DNA of 64,000 bases from Planomonospora parontospora (GCA_014647935.1 BMQD01000020.1:62001-126000); one strand, 5' to 3'; shown: positions 46,035 to 55,286, counted from the stretch's first letter. Numbers and translations are program-made. The notes: generated by a model not told the origin, from the letters alone.

Positions 46035-46072
46035 ACGGGCCCGGCGGCGGGGGTAGCCGCCGCCGGGCCCGT
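46035..46072 (-). terminator. Strong intercistronic hairpin between cebE and cebF
   Basis: A perfect 16-bp GC-rich stem (46035-46050 with 46057-46072) and a six-base loop stand 18 bp after the cebE stop. It probably acts as an attenuator or as a 3-prime stabiliser of the cebE message. Confidence 0.75.
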
Positions 46073-46089
46073 GCCGAACGGGAGGGGGA

Positions 46090-47442
46090 TCAGCCCGCTG
46101 CCTTGGTGCCGGCCTCGACGAACTTGGTCCAGGCCTCGGCGTAGGGGATCGAGCCCTTGTCCATGCCCTCCAGGACCTTCTCCGCCGCGGTCTTCACCTG
46201 GGCGTGCTTCTCACCCAGGAAGAGGGGGAGCAGGTCCTTGACCGAGGCGCCGAAGATCTGGCCGGTCGGCGCGTCGTTGAAGAACTCGTTCTTCAGGTCG
46301 GCGACGGCCGGGTCCTGCTGCGCGGGCAGGGAGCTCGGGAAGGCCGCGGCCTCCTTGAAGGCCGCGATGTGGCCCTCCTTGCCGGTGAGGTAGTTCAGGA
46401 CCTCAGCGGCCTCCTTCTGGTGCTTGCTCTGCGCGGGGATCGCGAGGTAGGAGCCACCCCAGTTGCCGGCGCCGCCGGGGACCGAGGCCACGTCCCACTT
46501 GCCCTTGTTCTCGTCACCGGCCGCACCGGAGACCACGCCCAGCATCCAGGCCGGGCAGCCCATGGTGGCGAAGCCGCCCTTCTTGATGGCGGCGTTCCAC
46601 TCGGGGGTGAACGAGGCGAGCTTGGCGGTCAGACCGGCCTCGCTGAAGGACTTCACCGTGTCGAACGCGGTCTTGACGGCCGGGTTCTTGTCGATGACGA
46701 GCTGGTTGTTGGTGTCGAAGTAGGCGATGTTGCCGTTCTTCGGCCCCTCCTGCGAGAGCACCACGTTGTAGAGGGTGTTCGGGCCGTCGAGGAACTTGGG
46801 GTCGCCCTTGCCGGGGTTGGCGGCCTGGAACTTCTTGCCGGCCTCCATGAAGGCGGCCCAGTCCGGCCAGAGCTTGCCGACTTCCTCGCGCTCGGTCGGC
46901 AGGCCCGCCTTCTCGAACAGGTCCTTGCGGTAGCACATGGTCATGCCGCCGATGTCGGTGCCCAGCGCGAAGAGCTTGCCGTCCTTGTTGACGCCGTTCT
47001 CCCACTTGGCCGCGGGGAAGTCGGCCTTGCGGTTCTCCAGGCCGAACTGACCGAGGTCGGCGAAGAACTGCGGGCGGGCCTTCATCAGGCCCATCGCGCC
47101 CTCGTCGATGCCGACGATGTCGGCGGCGCCGCTGCCGGCCTGCAGCTTCTGCAGCAGCTGCGGGAGGAAGACGTCCTCGAACCGGTCGGTCAGGTTCTGG
47201 TACTTGACCTGGATGTTCGGGTGCTCGGCGTTCCACTTCTTGACGGCTTCGTCGTAACCGAAGTTCTCGCCGCCGCCGAAGGTGTGGACGGTGATGGTGA
47301 CCGGCGCGGCCGCGGCCGAGGACGCGCCGTCGCCGCCGGCGGCGGGCGTGGGCTCGCTCGAACCGCAGGACGTGATCGCAAGGGCGGTGGCCGCCATGAC
47401 CGCTACTGCGGCGAGCTTGCCCTGCCGCTTGGTGTTCAACAT
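46090..47442 (-). CDS. cebE: Cello-oligosaccharide-binding lipoprotein CebE
   Basis: 450 residues. The lipobox LAITSC places the lipid-modified Cys at about 26. The mature part is an extracellular solute-binding protein family 1, starting ITVHTFGGGENFGYDEAVKKWNAEH. GGMTMCYRKDLFEKAGLP and WGGSYLAIPAQSKHQKEA are typical of the group. First gene of the operon. Two CebR operators lie 101 and 232 bp upstream. Confidence 0.93.
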   Translation of the reverse strand: MLNTKRQGKLAAVAVMAATALAITSCGSSEPTPAAGGDGASSAAAAPVTITVHTFGGGENFGYDEAVKKWNAEHPNIQVKYQNLTDRFEDVFLPQLLQKLQAGSGAADIVGIDEGAMGLMKARPQFFADLGQFGLENRKADFPAAKWENGVNKDGKLFALGTDIGGMTMCYRKDLFEKAGLPTEREEVGKLWPDWAAFMEAGKKFQAANPGKGDPKFLDGPNTLYNVVLSQEGPKNGNIAYFDTNNQLVIDKNPAVKTAFDTVKSFSEAGLTAKLASFTPEWNAAIKKGGFATMGCPAWMLGVVSGAAGDENKGKWDVASVPGGAGNWGGSYLAIPAQSKHQKEAAEVLNYLTGKEGHIAAFKEAAAFPSSLPAQQDPAVADLKNEFFNDAPTGQIFGASVKDLLPLFLGEKHAQVKTAAEKVLEGMDKGSIPYAEAWTKFVEAGTKAAG

Positions 47443-47542
47443 TCCGGACCCCTCTCAGGTGGTCGCCCGAATCGGTGGGAGGTGCAGCCGCGGCCGGTCC
47501 CCGACAAACCCGGACCGAGGCTGGCTGCTCTGCAACATGCTT

Positions 47543-47556
47543 TGGGAGCGCTCCCA
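47543..47556. promoter_or_regulatory. CebR/CelR operator 1
   Basis: The perfect 14-bp palindrome TGGGAGCGCTCCCA is identical to the CebR/CelR site known from Streptomyces and Thermobifida. It is the site nearer cebE. The surrounding 47443-47673 is AT-richer and holds the operon promoter, which I could not place exactly. Confidence 0.92.
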
Positions 47557-47673
47557 CGAAGAGTGGACGATAGGCAACCGGAACGTCAATATGCCGAAAC
47601 TCAACCGTTACATCTCGGACTTAAACCTAGGACATATAGCGGTTTATCGGGAGATAAGCCTCAGATAGGCTGT

Positions 47674-47687
47674 TGGGAGCGCTCCCA
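47674..47687. promoter_or_regulatory. CebR/CelR operator 2
   Basis: A second perfect TGGGAGCGCTCCCA lies 131 bp from the first. Two identical sites could allow looping between CebR tetramers or dimers. Confidence 0.92.
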
Positions 47688-47806
47688 TCACGCGAACATG
47701 TGTCCCGCCCCTTCCGGAGCAGGGAGGGGAGAACCCTCCGTTCGCGGACGGCGGAACCCCGGCCTCGGACGGCGGAGCGGGGACCCCGTGTCCGGCGGTC
47801 GGAAGA

Positions 47807-47833
47807 GGGGCACGGCCCGCCGGGCCGTACCCC
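47807..47833 (-). terminator. Terminator after the CHAP gene
   Basis: GGGGCACGGCCC pairs with GGGCCGTACCCC with one mismatch, 24 bp after the CHAP stop. Confidence 0.65.
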
Positions 47834-47856
47834 TCCGGAGCGCCGTCCGGCGCGGA

Positions 47857-48651
47857 TCAGCCCCGGTAGACCGGGTAGCCGTAGCCGACGACCTCGGCTT
47901 TGGGCCGGACGCGCCGTTCGACCTTGCCGTTGCCGGTGTTGCCCTCGATCGTGGTGATCGTGCCGTCGCCGTTGTCCTCCTCGACCAGGCCGACGTGGTC
48001 GATGCCGTACAGGCTGTCGCCCCGCTTCCAGTCGAAGAAGACGACCGCGCCGGGCTTGGCGGTGGTGCCCCAGTGGCCGTTGGCCCGGAACCACTGGGCG
48101 TAGGTCACGGTGTAGGCGTCCCAGCCGAAGACCGGCCGGATCCCGGCCTGCTCGCCGACCCAGGAGACGAACATCGCGCACCAGGGCGCGTTGGCGTAGC
48201 CGCGGATCGCGCCGCCGTCGCGCTCGACGGTCTCCGCAGCGCGGTAGGAGTCCATGTACCAGCGGTGGAACCTGGTGCCGCCGCCCCGGTCGTTCTCCTC
48301 GACGCCGATCTGGCTCTCGGCGATGGAGAGCACCTCCTCGGCCGAGACCCGGGGCAGCCCGTCGGCGATGAGCTGCAGGGGGGTCCTGGCGGAGGCGGCG
48401 GAGGCGGGCAGGCCCCCGGAGGTCCCGGCGGCCGCGGTGAGGGCGCTGGCCGACGCCTGGAGGGGGGCCTCGGCGTGGGCCGGGGGGCTCGCCACGGCGC
48501 CGCCCGCGAGGGTGACCGACGCGCCCAGCAGGGCGTGGGTCAGGCGGCGCCCCCTCGTGGAGGCGGGAGAGGAGGGGGCGGCGGGGGAGGAGCCGCCGGT
48601 CTTCACGGGGGAGGTGCGCTTCACGGGGGAGGTACGGCGGTGCTTGCCCAT
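47857..48651 (-). CDS. Secreted CHAP-domain peptidoglycan hydrolase
   Basis: 264 residues. The basic N-terminus with PVKRTSPVK repeats and a signal segment (about 35-62, ending AHA) direct secretion. The CHAP domain (about 105-264) has Cys in NAPWCAMFVSW, His in IDHVGLVE and the polar residue in TIEGNTGNG. It probably cuts wall peptides or the amide bond. A c-di-AMP riboswitch fills its leader, as for other actinobacterial wall hydrolases such as RpfA and NlpC/P60 proteins. Confidence 0.9.
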   Translation of the reverse strand: MGKHRRTSPVKRTSPVKTGGSSPAAPSSPASTRGRRLTHALLGASVTLAGGAVASPPAHAEAPLQASASALTAAAGTSGGLPASAASARTPLQLIADGLPRVSAEEVLSIAESQIGVEENDRGGGTRFHRWYMDSYRAAETVERDGGAIRGYANAPWCAMFVSWVGEQAGIRPVFGWDAYTVTYAQWFRANGHWGTTAKPGAVVFFDWKRGDSLYGIDHVGLVEEDNGDGTITTIEGNTGNGKVERRVRPKAEVVGYGYPVYRG

Positions 48652-48682
48652 GCGGGGGTTCGACTCCTTGCTCGGCTTCCGT

Positions 48683-48806
48683 GCCGCCTACCGGGTTAGC
48701 TGACGGGTTCGGGCCAGGAAGTGCCCTACAGCGCGCGGGCGCTGATTCACCCCAGGGGAGGTGGGTCCCCGGTTCCGCGGGGTCGCGGATTCGGCGTCCA
48801 TGACCT
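48683..48806 (-). ncRNA. c-di-AMP riboswitch (ydaO/yuaA)
   Basis: Read on the minus strand the leader contains, in order, the conserved ydaO blocks GACGCCGAATCCG, GGGGACCCAC, GGGGTGAATC, GGGC then CCCGAACCCGTCAGCTAACC and GGTAGGCGGC. This matches the actinobacterial form of the motif. It ends 31 bases before the CHAP start. High c-di-AMP normally turns such genes off. Confidence 0.92.
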
Positions 48807-48932
48807 CATCGGGAGGAGACCGGGCGGGTTGAGTCACGTCCCGGCAAAGTCCGGTCAAGACGGGATGGGGATGCGGGCGGGAAGCCAGAGCAGGGTATCG
48901 ATCGGGAAAAACATTGATAAATACGAAAAACC

Positions 48933-48964
48933 GGGCAGGGCTCGCCCGGCGGCGAGCCCTGCCC
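48933..48964 (-). terminator. Rho-independent terminator of the aldo/keto reductase gene
   Basis: A perfect 13-bp stem (GGGCAGGGCTCGC arm) with a six-base loop, followed on the minus strand by five T. It insulates the riboswitch gene downstream. 48807-48925 should hold the riboswitch promoter; none is clear. Confidence 0.88.
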
Positions 48965-49000
48965 GTAACGGCGGCCCCTCGAACGGTCGCCGAGCGGTGC

Positions 49001-49828
49001 TCAGCTCACCTGGTTGAACGTCGCGGGGTCCGGGCCGAGGCGCCGGCCCGCGTCCAGCGAGGCGATCGCCGCCATGTCCTCGTCGTCCAGCTCGAACCCG
49101 AACACGTCGAGGTTCTCGGCGATCCGCGACGGCGTGACCGACTTGGGGATCACCACGTTGCCCAGCCGCAGGTGCCAGCGGAGCACCGCCTGGGCCGGGG
49201 TGACCCCGTGCCGGGCCGCGACCTCGGCCAGCACCGGCTCCTCCAGCAGCCCCCGGCCCTGCCCGAGCGGGCTCCACGCCTCCGTGACGATGCCGTGCCC
49301 GGCGTGGTGGCCGCGCAGCTCGGCCTGGGGGAGCTGCGGGTGCAGCTCGATCTGGTTGACGGCCGGGACGACGCTCCCCTCCTGGAGCACGCGCTCCAGG
49401 TGCTCCACCGTGAAATTGCTGACCCCCACGGCCCGCACCCGGCCGTCGGCGTACAGCTTCTCCAGCGCCCGCCAGGCCTCCGGGTACAGGTCCTGCGCCG
49501 GGACCGGCCAGTGGATCAGGTAGAGGTCGAGGTAGTCCAGGCCGAGCCGTTCCAGGCTCGCGTCGAACGCGCGCAGCGCCGCGTCGTAGCCGTGGGCGTC
49601 GTTCCAGAGCTTGGACGTGACGAACACCTCCTCACGTGGCACGCCCGAGGCGCGCAGGGCCCGGCCCACGCCCGCCTCGTTGCGGTACAGCGCGGCGGTG
49701 TCGATGCTCCGGTAGCCGGCCTCGAGGGCGGTGGCCACGACGGTGGCCGCCTCGTCGTCGGGCACCTGCCAGACGCCGAAACCGAGCCGGGGCATGCGGA
49801 CGCCGTTGTTGAGAGTCACGAATTCCAT
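49001..49828 (-). CDS. Aldo/keto reductase
   Basis: 275 residues from ATG 49828; the frame extends 8 codons further without support. TIM-barrel AKR with tetrad Asp (YRSIDTA), Tyr (ALYRNE), Lys (VTSKLW) and His (LIHWP), and the NADPH region IPKSVTPSRIAENLDVF. It resembles the AKR5-type 2,5-diketogluconate or methylglyoxal reductases of actinobacteria. It is divergent from the glycan locus and has its own terminator. Confidence 0.93.
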   Translation of the reverse strand: MEFVTLNNGVRMPRLGFGVWQVPDDEAATVVATALEAGYRSIDTAALYRNEAGVGRALRASGVPREEVFVTSKLWNDAHGYDAALRAFDASLERLGLDYLDLYLIHWPVPAQDLYPEAWRALEKLYADGRVRAVGVSNFTVEHLERVLQEGSVVPAVNQIELHPQLPQAELRGHHAGHGIVTEAWSPLGQGRGLLEEPVLAEVAARHGVTPAQAVLRWHLRLGNVVIPKSVTPSRIAENLDVFGFELDDEDMAAIASLDAGRRLGPDPATFNQVS

Positions 49829-49957
49829 GCCTTCATGATCTCCCATCCACACCCGGACGAACCGGTTGGAACAGTGCTTTACCTCTCGCTGGGCGTGGTC
49901 GGCTGTTCACCCGGGGTTCCCGGTCCCGTAAGACCGCCGCGTTACGTTGGGGCGGTC

Positions 49958-51010
49958 GTGAACGGGTCATCGCCCGGCGTGGAGCAGGACGGTCGAGACC
50001 ACGCGCGGGATCAGTGTTCGGCCGTAGCCTGGGTGGAGTCCCCGCTGCAGATGCTCTGCGCGGTGGAGGCCCACCACGCGGGACTGCTGGGCACCCGGAC
50101 CCGGGTCGTGTCCCGGGCGGGGCTGCGCCCGCTCGCCGTCACCCGCCGGGAGCTGCACCGGCTCGGCCTGCCGGACGGGCTGGAGCTGGCCGGACCGGAG
50201 CCGGACATGCCGCGCCCGGAGCGCGCCGCCGCCTGGGTGGTGGGCGACGCCTTCTCCGGCCGGGTCCAGCTGGCCTGGCTCACCGCCTTCCCGCGCCGGG
50301 TCGTGATCGTCGACGACGGGCTGGCCACCGTCAGGCTCCTGGAACTGCTCACCCGGCGGCCGGGCACGCCGCTGCTGCGGGCCCGCGCCACCGGCGGGGC
50401 GCTGCGCTCCGCGCTCCGGGCGGCACTGGGAACGGCCGCAGCCCTCCGGCTCCGCGCCGCCGCCCGGTCCGGCCGGCTGACGGTCTTCACCGCGCTGCCC
50501 GTCCCGGACGAGCTGGCCGAGGCCGTACGGAGCACCGGAGCGGAGCTGGTGGCCCACGACTTCGCCTGGCTGCGCGGCCAGCCGCTGCACGGCCCCGGCC
50601 CGCGGGAGCGCACCGTCGTGCTGGGCACCTCGCTGGTCCGCAACGGCCTGATCCACCGCGAGCGCTACTTCACCTGGCTGTCCGGGCTCGGCTCGGCCGG
50701 GCCGGTCGCCTACTTCCCGCACCGGCGGGAGGACCCCGACGACCTCGCCCGGGTCGGGCGGCAGCCCGGGATCACCGTCTACGACGGCGGGGGCCCCGCC
50801 GAGATGACCCTGCGCGGGCTGGCCGCGGAGCAGCGGGTGCTGAGCCTGCCCTCCACCGCGGTCACCTCCCTTCGGGTCCTGCTCTCGGCGCGGGGCGTGA
50901 CCGTGGAGACGGTGCGGGTCCCCGACGAGTGGTGGACCTCCCGGGCGGCGCCGTCGCTCCGCTCCCACCTTTCGATGTTCGCCCATCACGACACTGGAGC
51001 GGTTCGTTGA
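49958..51010 (+). CDS. Polysialyl/sialyltransferase-like glycosyltransferase
   Basis: 350 residues from GTG 49958 (GGGGCGG upstream). The start AWVESPLQMLCAVEAHHAG and the later YFPHRREDPDDL, DGGGPAEMTLRGLA and LSLPSTAVTSLRVL are features of GT52/polysialyltransferase-type enzymes, including the HP-like and Ser/Thr motifs used for CMP-sugar binding. It overlaps the next gene by TTGA. With the CMP-nonulosonate-forming fusion at 57.8-59.9 kb it probably adds a nonulosonate. Assignment by motif only. Confidence 0.7.
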   Translation: MNGSSPGVEQDGRDHARDQCSAVAWVESPLQMLCAVEAHHAGLLGTRTRVVSRAGLRPLAVTRRELHRLGLPDGLELAGPEPDMPRPERAAAWVVGDAFSGRVQLAWLTAFPRRVVIVDDGLATVRLLELLTRRPGTPLLRARATGGALRSALRAALGTAAALRLRAAARSGRLTVFTALPVPDELAEAVRSTGAELVAHDFAWLRGQPLHGPGPRERTVVLGTSLVRNGLIHRERYFTWLSGLGSAGPVAYFPHRREDPDDLARVGRQPGITVYDGGGPAEMTLRGLAAEQRVLSLPSTAVTSLRVLLSARGVTVETVRVPDEWWTSRAAPSLRSHLSMFAHHDTGAVR

Positions 51011-52368
51011 AGGTCCTGGCCGTGGCCGACTCGGATTCCTACCTGAAGTGGGCGGCCTGCCTGCTCGCCGGCCTCCCCGCAGGCTGCACGACGGAGCTGG
51101 CGGTGGTCCGCACGCCCATCACGCCGTCCCCCGCCCAGATCCGCGCGGCGGTCTCCGGTGCGGTTCCGGGCCCCGCGTCCGGCCCCGCATTCGACCCCGT
51201 GTCCGGTACGGTGCCCGGCTCGGTGCCCGGCTCGGTGCCCGGTGCGGCGGCCGGCCCGCCGGTGCTGTCGGCCCGGGGGCTGCGCCGTACGGCGGAGCGG
51301 TTCCGGCCGGACGCGGTGCTGGTCGCCTGCACCGGACCCGTGGTGGACATCCTGACCGCCGAAGTGCTCGCGGGGCTGTCCCCGCGGCCGGTGTTCGTGA
51401 CCGGCCTGCCGGGGATCTCCGTCCCGGCCACCGAGAAGGCCTGGCTGTTCCGGAGCGGGTGCGACCTGTTCGTGCTGCACAGCGGGCGGGAGGTCGAGGA
51501 GTTCTCGGAGATCGGCCGGAGGCTCGGCGGGGGCGGGCGGGTGGGGCTGGCCCGGTTGCCCTTCCTGCGCGCGGGCTCCGGTGGATTCGGCGGCTCTGAC
51601 GGTCCCGCAGGTCCCGCAGGTCCCGCGGGCTCAGGCGGCCCCGGCGTCCCCGTGGCGCGGCAGGACGCGGCCGCCCCGGCGCGGCCGCGCGACCGGGTGG
51701 TGTTCGCCACCCAGGCCAAGGTGCCCAGGCGGCGCGAGGACCGCGAGCGCATCCTGCTCGCGCTGGCGGACCTGGCCGGGCGGCGCCCGGACCTGGACGT
51801 GGTCGTCAAGCTCCGGGCGCTGGCCGACGAGCGGCAGACGCACAACGAGCGCCACCACTACCAGAACCTGTGGCAGGAGCTCGGCGGGCGCTCCGGCGCC
51901 CTCCGCTTCGAGGCCGGCCCGATGCACGAGCACCTGGCCAGGGCGGCGGGGTTCGTCACGGTCAGCTCGACCGCCGCGCTGGAGGCCATCGCCTGCTCGG
52001 TGCCGCTGCTGGTGCTGTCCGATTTCGGGGTCAGCGCCGAGATGATCAACCTCGTCTTCGAGGGGAGCGGGGTCCTCGGCACCCTGGAGGACCTGTCCGC
52101 GGGACGTTTCCGCACCCCTGACGAGGCGTGGTGCAAGGCCAACTACTTCCACGGCGACGGGGAGAGCGACTGGACCGGCCACCTGGTGTCCCTGGTCGGA
52201 CAGGCGCGCTCCGGGCGGCTCGCGCCCGCGGTCTCGCTGCTCGACGGGCCCGGGTACGCCGCCGCCCGCCGCCGTGCCCGGCTGCGCGTGGAGGTGCCGC
52301 CCAACGTGCTCCGGGTCGGTTACCGGGCCAAGCGGCGGATGCGCCGCTACCTCAGGGCACTGGGCTGA
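51007..52368 (+). CDS. DUF6716-type putative glycosyltransferase
   Basis: 453 residues from a TTG in the TTGA overlap. The start KVLAVADSDSYLKWAACLL is typical of the actinobacterial DUF6716 family. Central low-complexity stretches (SGTVPGSVPGSVPGAAA and GPAGPAGPAG) interrupt the GT-B-like fold. The C-terminal half has KLRALADERQTHNERHHYQ and a nucleotide-sugar-like VSSTAALEAIACSVPLLVLSDFG. It is partnered with the previous gene. The donor and acceptor are unknown. Confidence 0.75.
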   Translation: MKVLAVADSDSYLKWAACLLAGLPAGCTTELAVVRTPITPSPAQIRAAVSGAVPGPASGPAFDPVSGTVPGSVPGSVPGAAAGPPVLSARGLRRTAERFRPDAVLVACTGPVVDILTAEVLAGLSPRPVFVTGLPGISVPATEKAWLFRSGCDLFVLHSGREVEEFSEIGRRLGGGGRVGLARLPFLRAGSGGFGGSDGPAGPAGPAGSGGPGVPVARQDAAAPARPRDRVVFATQAKVPRRREDRERILLALADLAGRRPDLDVVVKLRALADERQTHNERHHYQNLWQELGGRSGALRFEAGPMHEHLARAAGFVTVSSTAALEAIACSVPLLVLSDFGVSAEMINLVFEGSGVLGTLEDLSAGRFRTPDEAWCKANYFHGDGESDWTGHLVSLVGQARSGRLAPAVSLLDGPGYAAARRRARLRVEVPPNVLRVGYRAKRRMRRYLRALG

Positions 52369-52583
52369 CACGGGCCCCGGACCGGCACGAGGCCACGCGG
52401 GTGCCGCTCCACGCGCCGGAACCGCTCCGCGCGCCTCGGGACGGCCGGACCGCCTCCGGGCGCGGGGATACGGCGGCTGGGCGGGGGGCGCCGGTCGGCT
52501 GCCGGGAGGAGGTGGTTGACTCGGTAGTGGCAGGCCCACGCACCGGGTGACCTCGGGGGAAGGGACCATGGAGGTGGCGGACC

Positions 52584-55286
52584 GTGTGCTCGGCGTTCCC
52601 GGCGTCCCCGGCGGCCGGTGACGCGCGGCGGCTGGAGGCGCTGCGCGCCGCGGGCCTGCTCGACGCCCCCGAGGCGCCCTCCCTGACCCGGCTGGCGGGT
52701 CTGGCGGCCACGCTGCTGGACGTGCCCGCCGCGCTGGTGGCCCTGGCGGCCGCTGAGGAGCAGGTGGTCCTCGGTGCGGCGGGGCCCGCCGCACGGCCGG
52801 GGACGCGTCGGGCCCCGCTGCGGGACTCCCTGTGCGGGCGCGTCGTGGCGCGGGGCGCGCCGCTGGTCGTGCCCGACGTCCGGGACGACGCCCGGACGGG
52901 AGGGCGGTGGCGCGGTGATCCGGCGCTCCCCGGCCTCGAGGCGGGGTCCTGCGCGGGATTCCCGGTCCGCGCGCCGGACGGTGAGGTGCTGGGGGCGCTG
53001 GGGGTGATCGGCGCCGGGCCCAGGAGGTGGCCGGCGGCCCAGCTGGACACGGCCGGGGACATCGCGGCGATGGCCGAGGCGGAGATCGCGTCGCGGCTGG
53101 CCGGCGGCGAGGCGCTGCTGGCGGAGCGCCGGTTGCGGACGGCCCTCGACCGGGCCCGCGACGCGTTCGTCGTCGAGGACACCGAGGACGCCGAAGACGC
53201 CGAAGACGCCGAGGTCGCGGCGACGAACGGCGCGGCCGAGGATGAACTGGAACGGGAGCGGACCTTCCTGGCGGCGCTGCTCGACAGCCTGGAGGCCGGG
53301 GTGGTCGCCTGCGACGCCGACGGCAGGGTGGCGCTGTTCAACCGGGCGCTGCGTGCCGTGCTCAGGGCCTCCGAGCAGCCGGTGGACGTCCGGGAGTGGG
53401 CCGGGACCTGCCATCTGACGGCCCCGGACGGGCGCACGCCGCTCCGCCCGGAGGAGGCGCCGCTGGCGAGGGCGTTCGCCGGCGAGCGGGTCGAGGGCGC
53501 GCAGGTGGTGGTCTCCACGCCGGGCCTCCCGCCACGCCGGTTCCTGGTCAACGGCCGGCCGATCGACGCCTCCGACGGGAGCCGGCTGGGTGCGGTGGCG
53601 GTCATGCACGACATCACCGGCCGGCACCGGACCGAGGTCCTGCGCGACGTCCAGCGGGCCGTCGCGGAGGCGCTGGCCGACGCGTCCTCCGGCGAGGAGG
53701 CCGCCGGCTGTGTGGTCGCCGCGGTCGCGCGGGGACTGGGCTGGGCCTGCGGCGAGTACTGGCACGTCGACGGCGACGCCATCGTCCGCACCGCCTCGTG
53801 GGCGGCGCCGGGGCGGGACCTGTCGGAGTTCACCGGCGGCGAGCGGGTCGCGTTCCGCTCCGGAGTCGGCCTGCCCGGCCTGGTGCGGGCCACCGGCAGG
53901 GAGGTCTGGGTCCGCGACCTGCCGTCCGACCCCCTCGGGTTCACCCGCCGGGAGGCCGCGGCGCGGGCCGGGCTGCACGCGGCCGTCGGCCTGCCGGTGG
54001 GCAGCGGCCGGGAACCGCTGGGCGTGCTGGCCTTCTTCGCCGAGACCGTCGAGGAACCGGACGGAGAACTGGTCGCCCTGCTCGACGGCGTCCGCGCCCA
54101 CCTCGGGCACCACCTCGAACGCCGCCGCGCCGAGGAGCTCGCCCTGGCACTGGAGGCCGGCCGCCGCCGCTTCGACCGGATCATCGGCCAGCTCAACGAT
54201 TACGTGTGGACCTTCGAGATCGATCCCGACGGCACGTTCCGCCCGGTGTACACCAGCCCCGACGCCAGCGGGATATTCGGTGTCCAGCCGCCCGAGGACG
54301 TCGACGTGCTGGAACTCGCGCTCACCCGCATCCATCCCGAGGACAGGGCGGCGGTGCATGCCTACCTGGGCGGACTCGCGTCCGGGGAGCCGCGGGAGGT
54401 CGTGTGCCGCGTCCTCGGCCTCGACGACGTCACCCGCTGGCTCTGGCTCCGCGCCAGGCCCCGCCGCGAGGACGGCCGCCTGTTCGTCGACGGCATCTCC
54501 AGCGACGTCACCGAGCACTACCTGCTGGAGGAGGAGCGCGAGCGCCTGCTGGAGGAGGAGCAGCGGCGGGTCGAGCGCCTCGAGGACCTGGACCGCATGA
54601 AGGACGAGCTGGTGGCCGTGGTCAGCCACGAGCTGCGGTCCCCGATCGGGGCCATCCGGGGCTACACGGAGATGCTGCTGGACGATCCCGGCCTGGCCGG
54701 CGAACGGCGGTCGTTCGCCGAAGTGATCGACCGCAGGAGTGAGCACCTGCAGCGGCTGGTCGACGACCTGCTGGATCTGGCGCGTTTCGACGCCGGCCGG
54801 GTCGGCGTCGACCTCCGGCCGGTCTCCCTGTCCGGCTTGGTCCGCGACGCCGTCGGCGACCAGCGGCCCGCGGCCGCCGTCAAGCGGCTCACCGTCACCG
54901 CCGACGTGCCCGGCCGCCTGCCCGTGCGGGCCGACCCGGTACGGCTGCGCCAGGTGCTGGACAACCTGCTGTCCAACGCGGTCAGGTACACCCCGGTCGG
55001 CGGCTCCGTCGCCGTCACCGCCCGGTGCGAGGGCGCCGAGGCGGTCGTCGCCGTCGCCGACACCGGCATCGGCGTCCCGGCCGAGGAGTACCCCCGCCTG
55101 TTCGACCGGTTCTTCCGCGCCTCCACCGCCGTCGAGTCCGGGATCACGGGCACCGGCCTGGGCCTGGCCGTCACCAAGGCCGTCGTCGAGGCGCACGGCG
55201 GCACCGTGACCGCCGCCCCCCGCCAGGGCGGCGGCACCGTCTTCACCGTCCGCCTGCCCACCGCAGGACCGGCCCCGGAGAGCTGA
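52584..55286 (+). CDS. Multi-sensor hybrid-type histidine kinase (GAF-PAS-GAF-PAS)
   Basis: 900 residues from a GTG with GGAGGTGG six bases upstream. No membrane helices. Order: GAF (about 15-175), an acidic EDAEDAEDAE linker (about 193-205), PAS (225-345, DSLEAGVVACDADGRVALFN), GAF (350-515), PAS (530-650), coiled coil, HisKA with H682 in VVSHELRSPIGAIRGY, and HATPase_c with NLLSNAVRYTP, DTGIGVP and GTGLGLAV. No response regulator is adjacent. Its place in the glycan locus suggests it may adjust wall-polymer synthesis, but that is inference. Confidence 0.92.
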   Translation: MCSAFPASPAAGDARRLEALRAAGLLDAPEAPSLTRLAGLAATLLDVPAALVALAAAEEQVVLGAAGPAARPGTRRAPLRDSLCGRVVARGAPLVVPDVRDDARTGGRWRGDPALPGLEAGSCAGFPVRAPDGEVLGALGVIGAGPRRWPAAQLDTAGDIAAMAEAEIASRLAGGEALLAERRLRTALDRARDAFVVEDTEDAEDAEDAEVAATNGAAEDELERERTFLAALLDSLEAGVVACDADGRVALFNRALRAVLRASEQPVDVREWAGTCHLTAPDGRTPLRPEEAPLARAFAGERVEGAQVVVSTPGLPPRRFLVNGRPIDASDGSRLGAVAVMHDITGRHRTEVLRDVQRAVAEALADASSGEEAAGCVVAAVARGLGWACGEYWHVDGDAIVRTASWAAPGRDLSEFTGGERVAFRSGVGLPGLVRATGREVWVRDLPSDPLGFTRREAAARAGLHAAVGLPVGSGREPLGVLAFFAETVEEPDGELVALLDGVRAHLGHHLERRRAEELALALEAGRRRFDRIIGQLNDYVWTFEIDPDGTFRPVYTSPDASGIFGVQPPEDVDVLELALTRIHPEDRAAVHAYLGGLASGEPREVVCRVLGLDDVTRWLWLRARPRREDGRLFVDGISSDVTEHYLLEEERERLLEEEQRRVERLEDLDRMKDELVAVVSHELRSPIGAIRGYTEMLLDDPGLAGERRSFAEVIDRRSEHLQRLVDDLLDLARFDAGRVGVDLRPVSLSGLVRDAVGDQRPAAAVKRLTVTADVPGRLPVRADPVRLRQVLDNLLSNAVRYTPVGGSVAVTARCEGAEAVVAVADTGIGVPAEEYPRLFDRFFRASTAVESGITGTGLGLAVTKAVVEAHGGTVTAAPRQGGGTVFTVRLPTAGPAPES

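Noticed and set aside
52568-52621. Short ORF overlapping the start of the multi-sensor kinase
   Set aside because: The ATG at 52568 opens only 17 codons in another frame and its GGAGGTGG is better used as the ribosome site of the kinase GTG at 52584.
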